From Bugula neritina (Eukaryota > Bryozoa > Gymnolaemata > Cheilostomatida > Bugulidae), in assembly GCA_964035545.1 (NCBI GenBank), contig OZ037767.1:11823081-11887080 (forward strand): 64,000 nt of DNA. The letters run 5' to 3'. The notes beneath the pieces were generated by a model. That model worked only from the letters and a program-made list of their open reading frames with translations. It was not told the DNA's origin and made no database searches. Shown here piece by piece: positions 1-12,292 of this stretch. A program made the position numbers and the translations under genes. Numbering within the stretch: the first letter of the stretch is position 1; the number at the start of each line of letters is the position of its first letter.

Positions 1-686
1 GTCTGAACATTAATAATTCTTTGTGCCATTTGACTCAAAATATGTTAACTTTCTGCTGCATAGAAAAGTGCTTTTGTCTGTAAGTATAATATGTACATTG
101 CAATTATGTTTGTCACGTACTAAAGTCTGAATTATACTCTGTTTCATGAATTTTTTTGTCAATTTTAAGCTCTAATGTAAAATGTTTGCAGCTTTTGAAG
201 GCGATCAGCCACAATGCAAGACTAATCAAGGTTATGTGCTGTATGCTATATTGTCTAGTACAGCCATCAGCTATAAGTTATATTTTTATCTGTTCCTTGT
301 ATAACAGTAAAGAAAACATATTTTAAATAGATTGATGGCAGATTATATTGCTATGGCATTTTTCTCCATATATTGGTACAATAAACTGAGGTATTACCAA
401 TATATTATTCATGTGGTGGCTTGCATGTTTCTAATAGGTATATTTACTCTTTCTGCTATTCACAAACAAGTAGGACTCTATTTAATGATGTTTTTGACAA
501 CAAATTATTTTGTAGGCAGTTAAAATCCAAAATGAGAGCTGCTGTATACATGCTTTCTGATAATACAATAATATGATAATGAAAAAAAACAAATACTCAT
601 AAAACAACAGGTATATATAGCATATAAAGAGAGAAGTACTGCACAGATACATCAGTAAGTTATAAGATGATAAGACTGTCAATTAC
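1..686. other. AT-rich non-coding DNA, nothing recognised
   Basis: No convincing coding region, repeat or RNA is visible. The short open frames here are low-complexity and look like chance. Confidence 0.6.
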
Positions 687-1090
687 ATGATAACAATGTC
701 GGACACCGAGTATCCCCAGGAATTGGATGTGACTCAAAGATATTTCCTCCTCCAAGGGGGAACTATTGTTTTTAAGCATGGGAACAATGTCTGGCTTGTC
801 GGGTATGGAGTCTCTGTTTCATCCGACCCACTGAGTCTTTTAACTGGTACAGGCCGGTGGTTGTATTTAACAGGCTGGGGGCCAACTGAGTAAAGTCTGC
901 TTGTAACCGCAAGAGACGTTCTTCCACAGTGGCCAGACAAGTCGGTCTCTTGGGCTGCAGGACGGGAGCCACTGAGGGTGTCACTTCCTCTTCCTCCATG
1001 ACGTCGGGAGTCGGCTCGTCTGGACCGGGCATAGCTTCAGACTTATCTGCGACTATGGGAAAGCGCTGTCGGGCGTATTTCAGCACAGCA

Positions 1091-1591
1091 TCAAATCCTT
1101 GAGTTAGGACGGCTAACATTAGGGCCTTTTCGATGAGAGGGCGTATGACTGCCAGGAACTCTGTAAGTGTCAGCATCTACTGTGTAGTGGACCCCGGGAT
1201 AACATTCACTAGCCATGTGCGCAGTAATGGGATATGGGTATACATCGTGCTGCCCACATGGGCAGAAAGCCAGCAGGTAGTGTGCATTTGCGTGTAACCT
1301 CAGTGCACAAATAGACGGGCAGTCCTCCTGGCACACCAGGCATTTAGTACTCCCACGAGACTCTCGAGCGGCTTCTATCTTCATCTCCGTAGCCAGCGAC
1401 ACCCACCGCCAACGACGGCGGAGTGGCGGCGGTAGCTCTCCGTCTAACTCCATGAGGATGGAAGGAAGTGTGTAGTCTTGTGACCCTTTTGTGGCAGGTC
1501 GAGTGTTACCTAAAAGAGTCACAGTGTTGGTTACTGACACATAAGTGCCGCCTGACAGGCGTCGGGGCTGTTCCAATACGGCTTCAAGCAA
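1091..1591 (-). pseudogene. Zinc-finger-like 3' ORF of the gypsy element
   Basis: This 166-codon open frame begins inside the integrase C-terminal region and overlaps it by about 60 bp in another frame. Residues 82-125 contain CLVCQEDC, then HANAH, CPCGQH and a further His/Cys group, a spacing that resembles paired zinc-binding fingers. It is followed by a second open frame (1176-772, 134 codons) that probably continued the same protein before a frameshift. No equivalent finger region is seen after the integrase of the second gypsy copy. A role in Gag-like nucleic acid binding or chromatin targeting is possible, but that is inference; I do not recognise a named family. Confidence 0.5.
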
Positions 1592-1829
1592 GCCTCATTC
1601 TGGATGACCACCTGTCCTGAGCGCTCAATCTTGTAGATATGGTTGGGCATCGCCTCAACCACTACGTAGGGTCCCACAAACTTAGGCTGTAATTTAGCCG
1701 CTGTCCGCGACACCTACGGTGGCTGACCATCCACACCCAGTCTCCCACCTGGTAGAGGGGTGGCTCCTTCAAGTCTTCACACCACACCTGCCACGGCTTC
1801 TCCCGCAGCAATTCGTGTGCAGTCTTTAT

Positions 1830-2839
1830 CTACTCCACCAGTTTGTTGGCATACTCGTGGATCGAGTTTTCTTGCTCAGAAACATGGTAGGTCAGGTGAT
1901 CAGGCACCCGAGTCTCTCGACCAAGCATCAGGAGGTTGAGGGTCTTACCAATACTGGTGTGTGGGGTACTACGGTAAGCGCGCATGTCCTGCGGCAGTAC
2001 CGTATCCCTTTCCTCTTGACTACGGCCAAGAAGCAGGCTCCGGAAGGCATCACCTAGCATCCGGTTGTTGCGCTCCACCACTCCGTGACCTTGTGAATGG
2101 TACGGGGTGGTCTGAGTTTGATTTTACTCCCCAGAGGCGACAGAGGTCGCTTATAAGCTGAGACTGGAACTGAGCACCTCGGTCTGAATGTATCTGTTTC
2201 AGGAGGCCATAATAGCAAAATACATTTTGATCCAGCACCCTGGCCACGGTTGAAACCGACGCATCTGGAATAGCCAGGGCGTCGGCCCACCTAGTAAAGT
2301 GGTTGGTTAATACTAGGATTCAGCTGTTGCCTCTGGGGGTTGGAAGCATGGGTCCGATCAGGTCGACAGCAACCACTTGCCATGGTCGTCCGGCATACAG
2401 TCTCCGCCGTCCCGTTTTCCCAGGGTGACGGTCATGCTTACTGGCCTGGCAGATCTTGCACTGTCTCACTCTGAGTCGCACGTCATGCCCCATCTTCAGC
2501 CAATACCACCGGAGTTGCAGTTTGGGGATCACCTTTTGGACTCCTGCGTGAGGCTGTTTGTGGGTATCCCAGATTAACTCACGGCGTATGGCCGGAGGAC
2601 AGATCACCCTTCTCCTTTCGTGGGTGTCTGCTGTTGGCGGCTAGTGCGATAGGTAATAGCTCATTGCCTCCGATCCGCAGTGAGTCCCAACGTTGGCAGA
2701 ATAGCCCAAGTTCGGCGCACCCCAGCCTCAATTGTTCCTCACTGGGTCGTCGCCCCTCACTTTTGGTTCGATACACGTCAGCTACTACCCCGGGAAGGTT
2801 TTCCTGTAGTTTTCTCAGCTCAGTGGCCTTATCGGCCAA
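1830..2839 (-). pseudogene. Retrotransposon integrase remnant
   Basis: Read on the minus strand in several frames, this holds the HHCC-type zinc-binding module (2607-2320), then the catalytic core with a VVAVDLIGPM-like first Asp segment near 2345, a DRGAQFQ-like second Asp segment near 2185, and a VVERNN-like Glu segment near 2077. In family knowledge these D-D-E residues perform strand transfer of retrotransposon DNA into the host genome. The frame is interrupted between 2320 and 2290 and again inside the core, so no intact enzyme can be made. It matches, piece by piece, the integrase region at 45850-47100 of the second gypsy element. Confidence 0.8.
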
Positions 2840-3159
2840 AACGGGATTAGCGCGGAGGGTTTGTACAGCCTCCGAATTTTCGGCAGCAATTAGTTTGAAT
2901 TGACCCTGGTCTCAGTCATACTCTGCCTCTTGACTAGCCCGTGTCTCTAAATCGGATTGCGGGGGCCTCCGTCCCTCCTCTCAATACTGAGACACTACTT
3001 GCATTCTCCATTCGGCCGCCAACTCAACCCATCCACATTGCCTTGTTTCTTACTAGGTCGGTGCTCCATCCAGTAAGAAAACCCGGCTAGGATTTCTTGA
3101 CCTCAACACTACACATAGCACTTGCCGATGTGTGTCAAGTACGCTGAACACGGCTGCTA

Positions 3160-3850
3160 AGTTTAGTATAGTACATGAATTATCTTCTTTACCTCTACAG
3201 CTGGGAATATAATGACTCAGAAGCTAATAGAGGTTATAATTTAACTTTACTAAAACTGTGTCCACAGGTTTCTGTCATCATTATTATGATACTGAACTCT
3301 GCAAGTATTATAGCGAGTCAATTCTATCCACATCTAGGTGTGGGAGTTACTGGATAAAATGAAAATTATAGCAGACAGCCATAGCAAGACTATGTCACAG
3401 GTAGTACTTATAATAGATGCTCCTTTTACAGATTACACTCCTAATACAGATTATACGCTTTCTGTAGATTGTACTTTTTATATGTTGTGATTATACTATT
3501 TCTGAGCACTATACTCTTTCGACATTTTATACTATTTTTACATATTATACTCTTTCCTCACATTGCAATCCTTCTGCAGATAAAAATTCTGTAGATCACA
3601 TTTACTAAAGATGCAGTTTACACTAGCTGAATTATCTATAACTTTGTATTTCTCACCTTGTGTTCTGCCATACATTAGATCAGGGGTCGACCCCTTTGGT
3701 TACTCTTCAGCTAATTAATATTTCTTTGTTCATTGTTTATCTAATTTTAGTAGACAACAATATTTTATTTTATATTTTGTGATTTTCATCTCTTGATTAC
3801 CTCTTCTTCTGTGTATTATTCTGCAGATTACACTTATATATGACTATGTA
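3160..3850. other. AT-rich non-coding DNA
   Basis: Repeated short phrases of the kind 'cagattacac' and 'attatactctttc' (about 3420-3600) give a cryptic simple-sequence look. No gene is supported. Confidence 0.5.
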
Positions 3851-3861
3851 TTATTATGAAG

Positions 3862-4110
3862 GTTGCACTGAAATGGCTGCTGCAGAAGGACTGTGTTACT
3901 TCAGTTATTATGGGTTGCAAGACTATTGAGCAGCTGGAAGACAACATGGCTGCCGGTGATGGCTGGGAGTTGTCTTCTGCTGAAATGAATGAATTAGATG
4001 GGGCTTCCTCCTATCCTCTGCCATATCCTTTCAAGCTCCAAAACATCGTCTCAGAACTCTGCTCTTTTTATAATACCACAGCTGTACACAAAAGTGGCAT
4101 GTCTTTCTAG
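3862..4110 (+). CDS. Aldo-keto reductase, C-terminal exon
   Basis: The frame reads VALKWLLQKDCVTSVIMG, then KTIEQLEDNM and MNELDGAS before a TAG at 4108-4110. This is the C-terminal strand-helix pattern of aldo-keto reductases, where the SVIMGxKTxEQLEDN stretch helps bind NADPH. It most resembles the YajO-like or Kv-beta-like branch. An exon start after the AG at 3860-3861 gives a clean phase-0 join, although the pyrimidine tract there is poor; an in-frame stop at 3841-3843 limits the extension. The last 20 or so residues after YPFKLQN look unconserved. Upstream exons are not visible in the 3.8 kb to the left, which is partly filled by the gypsy element. It may be the last exon of a gene beginning outside the window, or an orphan fragment. 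Confidence 0.65.
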   Translation, partial: VALKWLLQKDCVTSVIMGCKTIEQLEDNMAAGDGWELSSAEMNELDGASSYPLPYPFKLQNIVSELCSFYNTTAVHKSGMSF

Positions 4111-5256
4111 GCTTGCTAGTACAGCACCACAGTTGTACACAAGCAATGTTGTGTCTATTTAGCTTTGTTAATACAGTACCACATCTATAGCTTATACTGG
4201 TGTCAAAAGCTGTCATAGCTTCTGTCTTGTGTTGTTGATCAGTTGTTAACTTTATACCAGTACCTTGGTCAGTTTTGATTGTAAGGAATTGGTGTCTAGG
4301 AGTGCAAAAATTATTATATATATATTGGGTTCCTTTCATGGTGCTAAAATTCAATAGTAGGAGAACGGGCATGCTTTTGTATATTTAATTCATCTTCTAA
4401 TTCTAATAAAAAATGAAATCCTAAATGTTGATATCAAAAGCATGCATTGGATTATTGTAGAAATAAGTTAAAGGTCAATATGCGTATGATCTCTTGGCAT
4501 ACTCTCTTATGCTTTCTATAATGTGAGTGTATTTAGGTTTTTTTAACAACACCTCAACTAATTAATTTTTATTTTCACCATAGCAACATGAAACTCGTTT
4601 TGGTAAAAGATGACAATTATGAAAGATTGTGATGCATAGATTTGCATGTACCATTAGTTTTATAACAAACAAAAAAGCTGGTAACTGTTTATGGTGACTC
4701 CACCAATGCTGGGAATGATGATTTCATTACCAAATGTGTCATACTAAATCTATTAAAGCAACGAAAATGTTTGTTGAAAAGTGAAAACTCAACATAACTT
4801 TGATTGATAAATACATATTATGTTGATGTAAGCTAACTTATTGGTGCTTAAGTCTACAACTATTACATAACTACAATTTCCTCTACTATATAAAACGATC
4901 TCCATGGTTGAGTAAGATTACTGATGTCATTGTCTATAATCCAATATTGCATGTATTTTGTGTTCAATCCTTTAAATGCCCATGCAGTCTATAAAGTTAG
5001 TAATAACAATTGGATCAGATTGGCTGATTAGTATTTAAGGCCTATAATAGTATGATTTGAAGCTCACTTATTTTGCACAAATGGCTTTACTGGCTTTACT
5101 AACTTAAGAAGATGCAATTTTTTTTCAATTGAATGTGAAGATGCCAATATATATTATACGCACAAACCCAATATATGTAAGTGTGTATAGTATAGTTTTT
5201 TAGATTGTGAAAGTCATATGTATAATATATGATGTAGGCTATATACATATTTTGTT
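4111..5256. other. AT-rich non-coding DNA
   Basis: No gene or repeat with a clear structure is seen. The start may hold the 3' UTR of the aldo-keto reductase exon. Confidence 0.5.
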
Positions 5257-5760
<504 letters not shown>

Positions 5761-6080
5761 TAGACTGCACTCGTCAGGTGTTAGACTAAAAATAAATAAA
5801 GTCTATGAAGCATACCGATTATTCAAATTTTTACATAAAGAAAACTATCATGCTAAACACAACGTAAAACAAAATGCAAACATAGTAGTGGATTTGGTGT
5901 TATCTATTAATGAATTAAATTGCTCTTTTTCTAAAGGATTAGACTATAAAAGCTAGATGTTTGATGGAAAGGGTAATTTATAATAGGTAGTACTATGGTT
6001 GAGAATTGTTAGTATTGTTATGTGATGTTGCCCAGGTAGTGCTTACGTGCATGTCTGCATGTGGATAGAATCTCATTTCT

Positions 6081-6218
<138 letters not shown>

Positions 6219-6239
6219 AAGGTATATATTTGGTACTAA

Positions 6240-7376
6240 TACAATTTTGGATATAAAAATAAACTTAGATCTTCATTCTATTGACTACAATATTGTTTCA
6301 CGTAGTGCGAGCTACGATCATCAGGTCGTTGTGTGTACGCTTGAGTGATTTTGTTTTGAAATTAGTATTGTTAGTTTATTACTACGCTGGAATGTTTTAA
6401 CTAGCGTCTGTTAAGTGCGCAAGTAAAAATTTGCGTTTATGTCTACACGTGGTGGAAAGCTCTTTTCGTTTGTTGAGGGAAGATAATTCCGGTTGTTTTA
6501 AAAATATATACTTCTCATAGTTGCATAAATTACATCTATTGGTTAGGTTTGAGTATGATTTGCAAATCTTTAAAATATTCCATTTTTAGCTGAATTGTGT
6601 GCTGTTAGCTTTATCTGCATGTAGGAAAGGGGCTTTGTGGTTATTGAATCTGGTTTTGAAGGTAGTCGAACAGAGTCCTATGTATGAATGGCTGGAATTA
6701 TTGTCATGTCTTGTTACAGTTGCTTGGTATATTACGTCTTTGTATAAGCATTTACCATTTAGTGGACAGTGGGAAGGTTGTTTGCAGTTACATTGTGTGT
6801 CATTTAGTTTAGTAGCGGTAGTAGGGGTGTGTGCGGTTTTAAGTTTGTGATGGTTCGAGTCATCAATAATATTTTTCATGTTGGGCATGCATGAATAGCT
6901 AATTTTTATAGCTTTCCTATTGAAAATTTTACTTAGTTGGTTGGATGGTGAAAAGCATTTGTCGATGATTTGAAGAAATTTCTTCCATATTTTGGTTTTT
7001 ACTGTTGAACTAAAAGGTGGGTTGTACCACAATGTTTCTCTTTCTATTTTTATTATTGTTGTTGGATTTAGGTCTCTGGTTATAATTTAATTTATAGTCA
7101 TATCCACTGTTTGATAGTGCTTCTTGGTACGGTTGTATGGTGGTGTTAAACTCTTCTTTATTGGAGGATAGTGAGCTAAGTCTTCTATTTATATTTTCTG
7201 GTATGTTTTTCAATACTGCAGGTGGGTGGTCGCTTTGTTTGTGAACGTAGAGGATAGTGTTTCCAGGTTTTGTATAGGGTTTATAGGATTGGTTAGTCAA
7301 GTTGAATGTTACATCTAGGAAGTTTACAACTTTCTTATTGGCTTCTATTGTGATTGAGAGATTAAATTTTTTAAAC
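6240..7376 (-). mobile_element. Penelope-like element, 5'-truncated
   Basis: On the minus strand a reverse-transcriptase C-terminal part (7376-7010; [37 protein letters not shown]) runs into a linker and a GIY-YIG endonuclease domain (about 6790-6600; VIYQATVTR, YIGLCSTTFKTRFNNHK), preceded by a CNCKQPSHCPLNGKC zinc-binding cluster. After a frameshift near 6586 the typical C-terminal tail continues (RCNLCNYEK, SSLNKRKEL, TCRHKRKFLL) to a stop at 6397-6399. This is the RT-plus-GIY-YIG layout of Penelope retroelements, which prime on cleaved DNA and are commonly truncated at the 5' end. Fingers, palm and most of the RT are missing. The frame is broken at least twice, at about 7010-7035 and 6586, so it is inactive. 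Confidence 0.88.
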
Positions 7377-7424
7377 CATTGTACCCAACTACCCTTCTCC
7401 TGTTGTCAATCACCTGTTTGTTGG

Positions 7425-7619
<195 letters not shown>

Positions 7620-8145
7620 AATATATACAACAATTGATCAATAAACGAATGACAATAAAATGATTGTTGAAGAATAAACGTAAATAACTTAAACGCAATG
7701 TTGATTCTAAAAGCCATTGTTGCCCACTTCATTTGCAGCAAATTTGTGTACACAGCTAGTAGATGCATGTTTCCTTAATCATATTCATAGTACAACATTG
7801 CTATATGATTATGTAAATGTAACATTAATATGGATTTCTCTATTATTTACTCATCTGTTCTGTATTTTGAACAGCACACTAAACCTTGAAAAACTGGGTA
7901 AGCAGCATATTCATTACTACAATTTTTTTTATATAATCATAATGATAATGTATCTTTGAAGTTACTTAAGTTCAACATATGTTGAATATTTATAATGCTA
8001 CCTAATGTAGATGCTGTGTATAATCTCCATTCATATAAATTATATTTACTATAGTGGAAGTGAAGTATAAGTAGCCCACTTACTTATCACATCAAGTTAT
8101 ACAGCTATTTTGATTAATGTGATTAAATTATGTAGTTTGAATATA
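7620..8145. other. AT-rich non-coding DNA
   Basis: No supported gene. The open frame at 7717-7959 is hydrophobic low-complexity and not convincing. Confidence 0.5.
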
Positions 8146-9915
8146 CAGTGATGTGAAAAAGTTTAAGGACGCTTGCAGAAATTTCTATGTATCTTGTCTA
8201 ATAGGCATTTCTTGTTAGTTCTTAATATTTTCCTGCAAGTTCTATATATCAAAATGACCCTTAGAATGTGCTCTACAATTTCCATCTTCTAATTCTTGCT
8301 GTTGTGATGTTTTCTACCCATTTTTGGGCCAACTGCACAAGCAGCTAGGAAAGCGCAACTCCTGTATTTTTATGTAACCAAAGTTTATCAACTTTTATAA
8401 CCACAAAAGGCTAAATAGGGAAATTTGACTTTGTGCATGGCATCATGATATCATAAAGTATGACTTCCTTTTATAATTTGAAATATGTCATTTAGTTGTG
8501 AGCTTTTACATGGTGTCTACTTGGGCGCTGCGCATAGACTAAATGAGAGCTGTAAATCTTCCTTCAGAGGCAAAGTTTGTAATAATTTTCTTGCACAAGG
8601 AAGGTTATTCAATTAGGAAAATATCTGAAAAGGTTGGCAAAGTAAAGACAACTGTACATCAAATTATCAAGAAGTTTTTGGACACTGGTAGTGTAGCAGA
8701 TGGACCTGAAAATGGCCGACCAAAAATAAGCACACCTAGAGATGACAAGGTTCTCATTGGGATCAGCAAGAAAGATTGCCATAAAACAAGTCTTGAGTAG
8801 GCAAAGAATAGTCAGAATCAACAGGAACACCAGCTTCAACATCCCTGATAAGGCAAGATTGCTGAGCTATGGTTTACATGGCCGCAAAGCAAGAGGAAGC
8901 CTCAACCAACCGAGAAGCAGCAAAAAAGCCGGTTACGGTGGGCCAAGGAGCCTGGTAATTAGACAGTGAATGATTAGAAAAAAAGTAATTTTTTTAGATG
9001 AATCCATATTTAATGTGAACAATCATGCTGGAAACTGTTGTGTTAAAAGGTACCAGTATGAGAAATATAACCCCTAATGTATTTTTCGAACAATTAAGCA
9101 CCCTATCGGTGTTATGTTCTGGGGTTGTATAACATCAAAAAGTGTAGGCCGACTCAGTAGTTGCTTTGGAATGATGTAATGCTCAAAAATATATGGAGAA
9201 TCTCAATGCTAAACATCTTCCAATCATAAAAAACTTCTTTTTAAATGAAATTAACATATTTGAAGATGACAATGCACCATGCCATTGGGCAAAAACAGTT
9301 AAAAAGTGAATGAAAAAGCAGAGGGTCTCAACGCTTAACTGGCCAGCACAAAGCCGGGACTTGAACCCAATAAGAAATTCATGGTCAAGAATGGCTAAAA
9401 TAGTCTCTTCACAGAAGTCAACAACTAAGGTGACACTCATAGAGCCTGTAATTCATGCATGGCATCATGTCGTGACTGAAAACGAGTTGGAGAAGCTGTA
9501 CAAGTCGATGCCTCGTCGCTGCCGACTTGTGATTGAGAATAAAGGCTGGCCAACAAAACATTGATACTAAAATTTAAAGCACTGTGTGTTGCAATGCTGC
9601 TATAATATGTATAACAATTCACATATCATATTTTTCTATGTTTCAAGTAAAATATTCTGATGTCCTACAGTACACACAAATTGTGAGAACATTGAATAAT
9701 TCCCATATATGCATAGTATCTCATTGTTTTACCCATATTTTAGAAGGAAGTGAAAAGAGACACTAATGATTTATATAAATGAGATAAGGAGATCTTAAGG
9801 ATCATTTTGATAGGCCCCATGCCTATGGAAATGCTTTTGTTATGTCTTAAAATTAGCTTGGAACATTGCTATTATGGAAAACAGGGAGGCGTCCTTAAAC
9901 TTTTTCACAGCACTG
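8146..9915 (+). mobile_element. Tc1/mariner transposon, inactive
   Basis: The ends are inverted repeats of about 27 bp: CAGTGATGTGAAAAAGTTTA at 8146 and its reverse complement ending in CACTG at 9915. One internal mismatch is seen near the tip. Both are bordered by TA (8144-8145 and 9916-9917), the target duplication made by Tc1/mariner elements. The 1770-bp interior carries one broken transposase gene. Element length and TIR type fit the Tc1 branch. Confidence 0.93.
8543..9564 (+). pseudogene. Tc1-type transposase, broken
   Basis: The N-terminal part (8543-8800) has the paired helix-turn-helix pattern (YSIRKISEKVGKVKTTVHQI) followed by GRPKIS. After a frameshift the second DNA-binding part continues (8742-8969). 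The catalytic core starts near 8970 with VIFLDES (first Asp), then EDDNAPCHW (second Asp, about 9263-9290), an in-frame TGA at 9307-9309, and DLNPIRNSW (about 9358-9390). In Tc1 transposases the last motif is normally PIENLW; here the catalytic Glu codon reads AGA (Arg). The spacing from the second Asp to that position is 34 residues, the DD34E layout. Frameshifts, the stop and the Glu-to-Arg change all argue that it is dead. Confidence 0.88.
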
Positions 9916-9919
9916 TATA

Positions 9920-10430
9920 TGCTAGTATATTATAATACTTGCTGTAGTTTACAACTGTTGGAGAGTTTATTACTGTAGTTGTGTGTTAAAAGTTTGTCTA
10001 GCAGCAGTATTTATCATTTTTCTAGCTTCAATGTTTACTCACTAAGATCAGTTGATTTAAAATTTATATATATGACATATTTCAAAGATAGTCTGAGGCA
10101 ACTCTTTAATTTGTGCCTGTTGTGAGAGTCTAACATGCAATTTATCCAAATTATATTTAATATAAATATTCTGTGAAACACATTGATAGTTCTAAAATTT
10201 TAAGTTTGTTGTAAAACGCCATGCGTATGGGAAATTATAAGCTTTTACCTTAACTTGAGTTGATACTCTTTTGCTATAATTTTAGATAAATGTTTTTTGT
10301 GATGCATGAGAAACCAAAGACAGTTGTGCAAAAGCTTATAAGATATTTGTAAGTATTTTCTGCTATAAATATACGTATGTCATCGTCTGCACGAATAATA
10401 AAGGCAGCTACTTTTCTGATACAATATTAT
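9920..10430. other. AT-rich non-coding DNA
   Basis: Nothing beyond AT-rich sequence is recognised. Confidence 0.5.
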
Positions 10431-10432
10431 AG

Positions 10433-11917
10433 TAATCAGTCATTTCATGAGCTGCTTCTGTATTAAATAAATATAAAATACTATACCTCAAAACTTTGAT
10501 ATGTTGGTGCTAAAGACAACACAATATTTCCTAAATTCAATAATTTATATAAAAGCAAATTTCTATAAGCTGTTGGCTGTTGAAGTTTCACATTTAAGAA
10601 TTTTAGACATTATTCATTTATTGATATTTTAGTTATGAACCTCCACAAAGTCCAAACACATTGGAACATGAGCCAATCGAATCAACTGAACTACTTCTTG
10701 CTGACTGCACATCCTTCAGGAATGAGTCTGTCAAAGAGACAAGTTCAGCCATAGCCTTCATTACTTCATTCCACTCATCTTTTTGGAAACACTTTTGTAA
10801 ATTGCTGGTGCATCAAATTCCTTTTCTTTTTCAATTGCTGGCAATGTATGGATGTGTACTTTGTAACTTTCCACTGCATGAATCGTGTTTATCTTTTTCT
10901 GCAGCTTCAGCACTAAATATGTTAATGCATGTCAAAGGTGGCCACATCAGGGGCAGCTTCTTTGTGCTGTCAATATATAGATGCTGGCGCTTTTTCTTCG
11001 ATGACTGAACTCAGGTTAGGTTTAAACAATTTTTTGTTGCAATTGTAACACCCTTGTTGATTATTTCATTGACAAGAGCTTTTCTCTGTAATAATTCCTC
11101 GTCATTGACTTGAGCGTGGAAAGGTGTTTGTTCATTCATAGTGACTTTCAGCTGAATCTCATCATCATTCTGTGCTGCCTTCAACTTAGGAATTGCTGCT
11201 GTCGTTGAATCCGATTTGTTGTTGTCGATATTATGAGAAGCCTTTCCTTGTTTATTCATCATAGGTGTTTCTTTGTTAGCCATAGATGGAAATTGGGAGT
11301 CTTTAACCTCTACCTCCTTGTCTACTGGCGTAGCATTTGTGGCTAAGGGGACACTAGGGTTTATGTGACTGAAACACTCGTGGAGCTTGACTCCGTAAAT
11401 TCTCTGCCTGAAAAAGTCATCTAAATTAGCGAGTTTGTTACCTTTCGCTCTCTTCTTTTGCCTTCTGCTTTGAGAGTTGTCTTGCTGGTTGTTGACGCCA
11501 GAATTGGTGGCACTTGAGAAATCGGGTTGCAGGTTGCTTCTGATAGACACTTGTCACTCTGAAAATTGGTATCGTCTGGTGTTTTCGTATCATTCTGGCT
11601 TCGGTTTGTTGGGTTGACATGTTTAATGACTAAAGTTAAACATATTAGGTACTTTGCTTTTATTTTCAAAATTTATATTCAGTTTTTTTATTCAAAGCAA
11701 AACAACTATCCTAAAAATGCTTGTTTCGAATCCCCACATTAAGATTATTCAAATGTATGCATGTTCCGCTATGATTTTTCAATGAAAATGCTTACCTACT
11801 TTGAATGCCAGTGATTTGAAGATTCAATGTCTGTTTGTTTCCACCTTGAATAGATGGGACACTGGTTTAAGTTTTACCATCCTGAGCAAATATTACATTG
11901 GTTTGTGTGCTCCCATT
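10433..11917 (-). repeat. Tandem segmental duplication, copy A
   Basis: The sequence from TCATTTCATGAGCTGCT (about 10440) to GACACTGGTTTAAG (about 11870) recurs in the same orientation at 12293-13802. Substitutions and several small indels separate the copies, and about 375 bp lies between them. The duplicated block contains an unknown decayed coding sequence on the minus strand and its AT-rich flanks. Confidence 0.88.
10670..11550 (-). pseudogene. Unknown protein, copy A, decayed
   Basis: The longest open part (11550-11011, 179 codons) is Asn/Lys/Gln-rich, with a basic patch near residues 29-39 (RRQKKRAKGNK) followed by LANLDDFFRQR. No family is recognised. In the same frame, beyond the TGA at about 11011, coding-like sequence continues (IFSAEAAEKDK, FQKDEWNEVMKAMAELVSLT), with two more TGA triplets and an alternative frame that looks more protein-like between 10975 and 10850. 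The match to copy B is strong in this extension, which argues that it was once coding. I infer a duplicated pseudogene or retrocopy rather than a working gene. Confidence 0.5.
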
Positions 11918-12292
11918 TGCAGCAGATTGATTGTGGCAACGTCAAGTTGACTGCTTATTTTATGGGTCTCATTTCTATTTGTTTGACTTGAAGCAACACA
12001 AACCATTTTGCTATTTGTTTGAACAAATAGTCCACAAGTTTCTTTTACCTTTGTTCGTGTGAAAGCTGCTGCAGTCCTTTTGAATGGCTTTTTTGTGTGA
12101 GATTGACATCAGCTAAATACACAAGATGACAAATGGAAAGTGCATCTTCTTCTTAAACTCCGAATCCTCAATTGTTTCACATATAGGCAGTTTCTATTTT
12201 TAGTGTTCGTGAGATAAATATTAGAATTATTGATCCATTTAAAAACTGGCAAGAAATGCTGTTGAAGCAATTTTCTTAGTTTATATTATAGG

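Larger units (their letters stand above)
687..3100 (-). mobile_element. Decayed Ty3/gypsy LTR retrotransposon, 3' half
   Basis: The minus strand carries, in order, the tail of pol (about 2940-2579), an integrase zinc-binding region (2607-2320; HKQ...HAG then CxxC within RQCKICQASKHD), an integrase core broken into frames (2290-1830; the IHSDRGAQFQ motif keeps the second catalytic Asp), and the integrase C-terminal region (1713-1531, FVGPYVVVEAMPNHIYKIER). Two overlapping 3' open frames follow. The pieces are similar to the element at 41892-49752, so both belong to one family. Stops and frameshifts make it non-functional. GC content is clearly above the flanks. No LTR could be delimited; the right boundary near 3100 and the left one near 687 are approximate. 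Confidence 0.85.

Noticed and set aside
10661-11008. Plus-strand 115-codon frame with a twin at 12520
   Set aside because: Its conservation between the copies is explained by the duplication; the minus strand reads more like coding sequence with charged, helical stretches.
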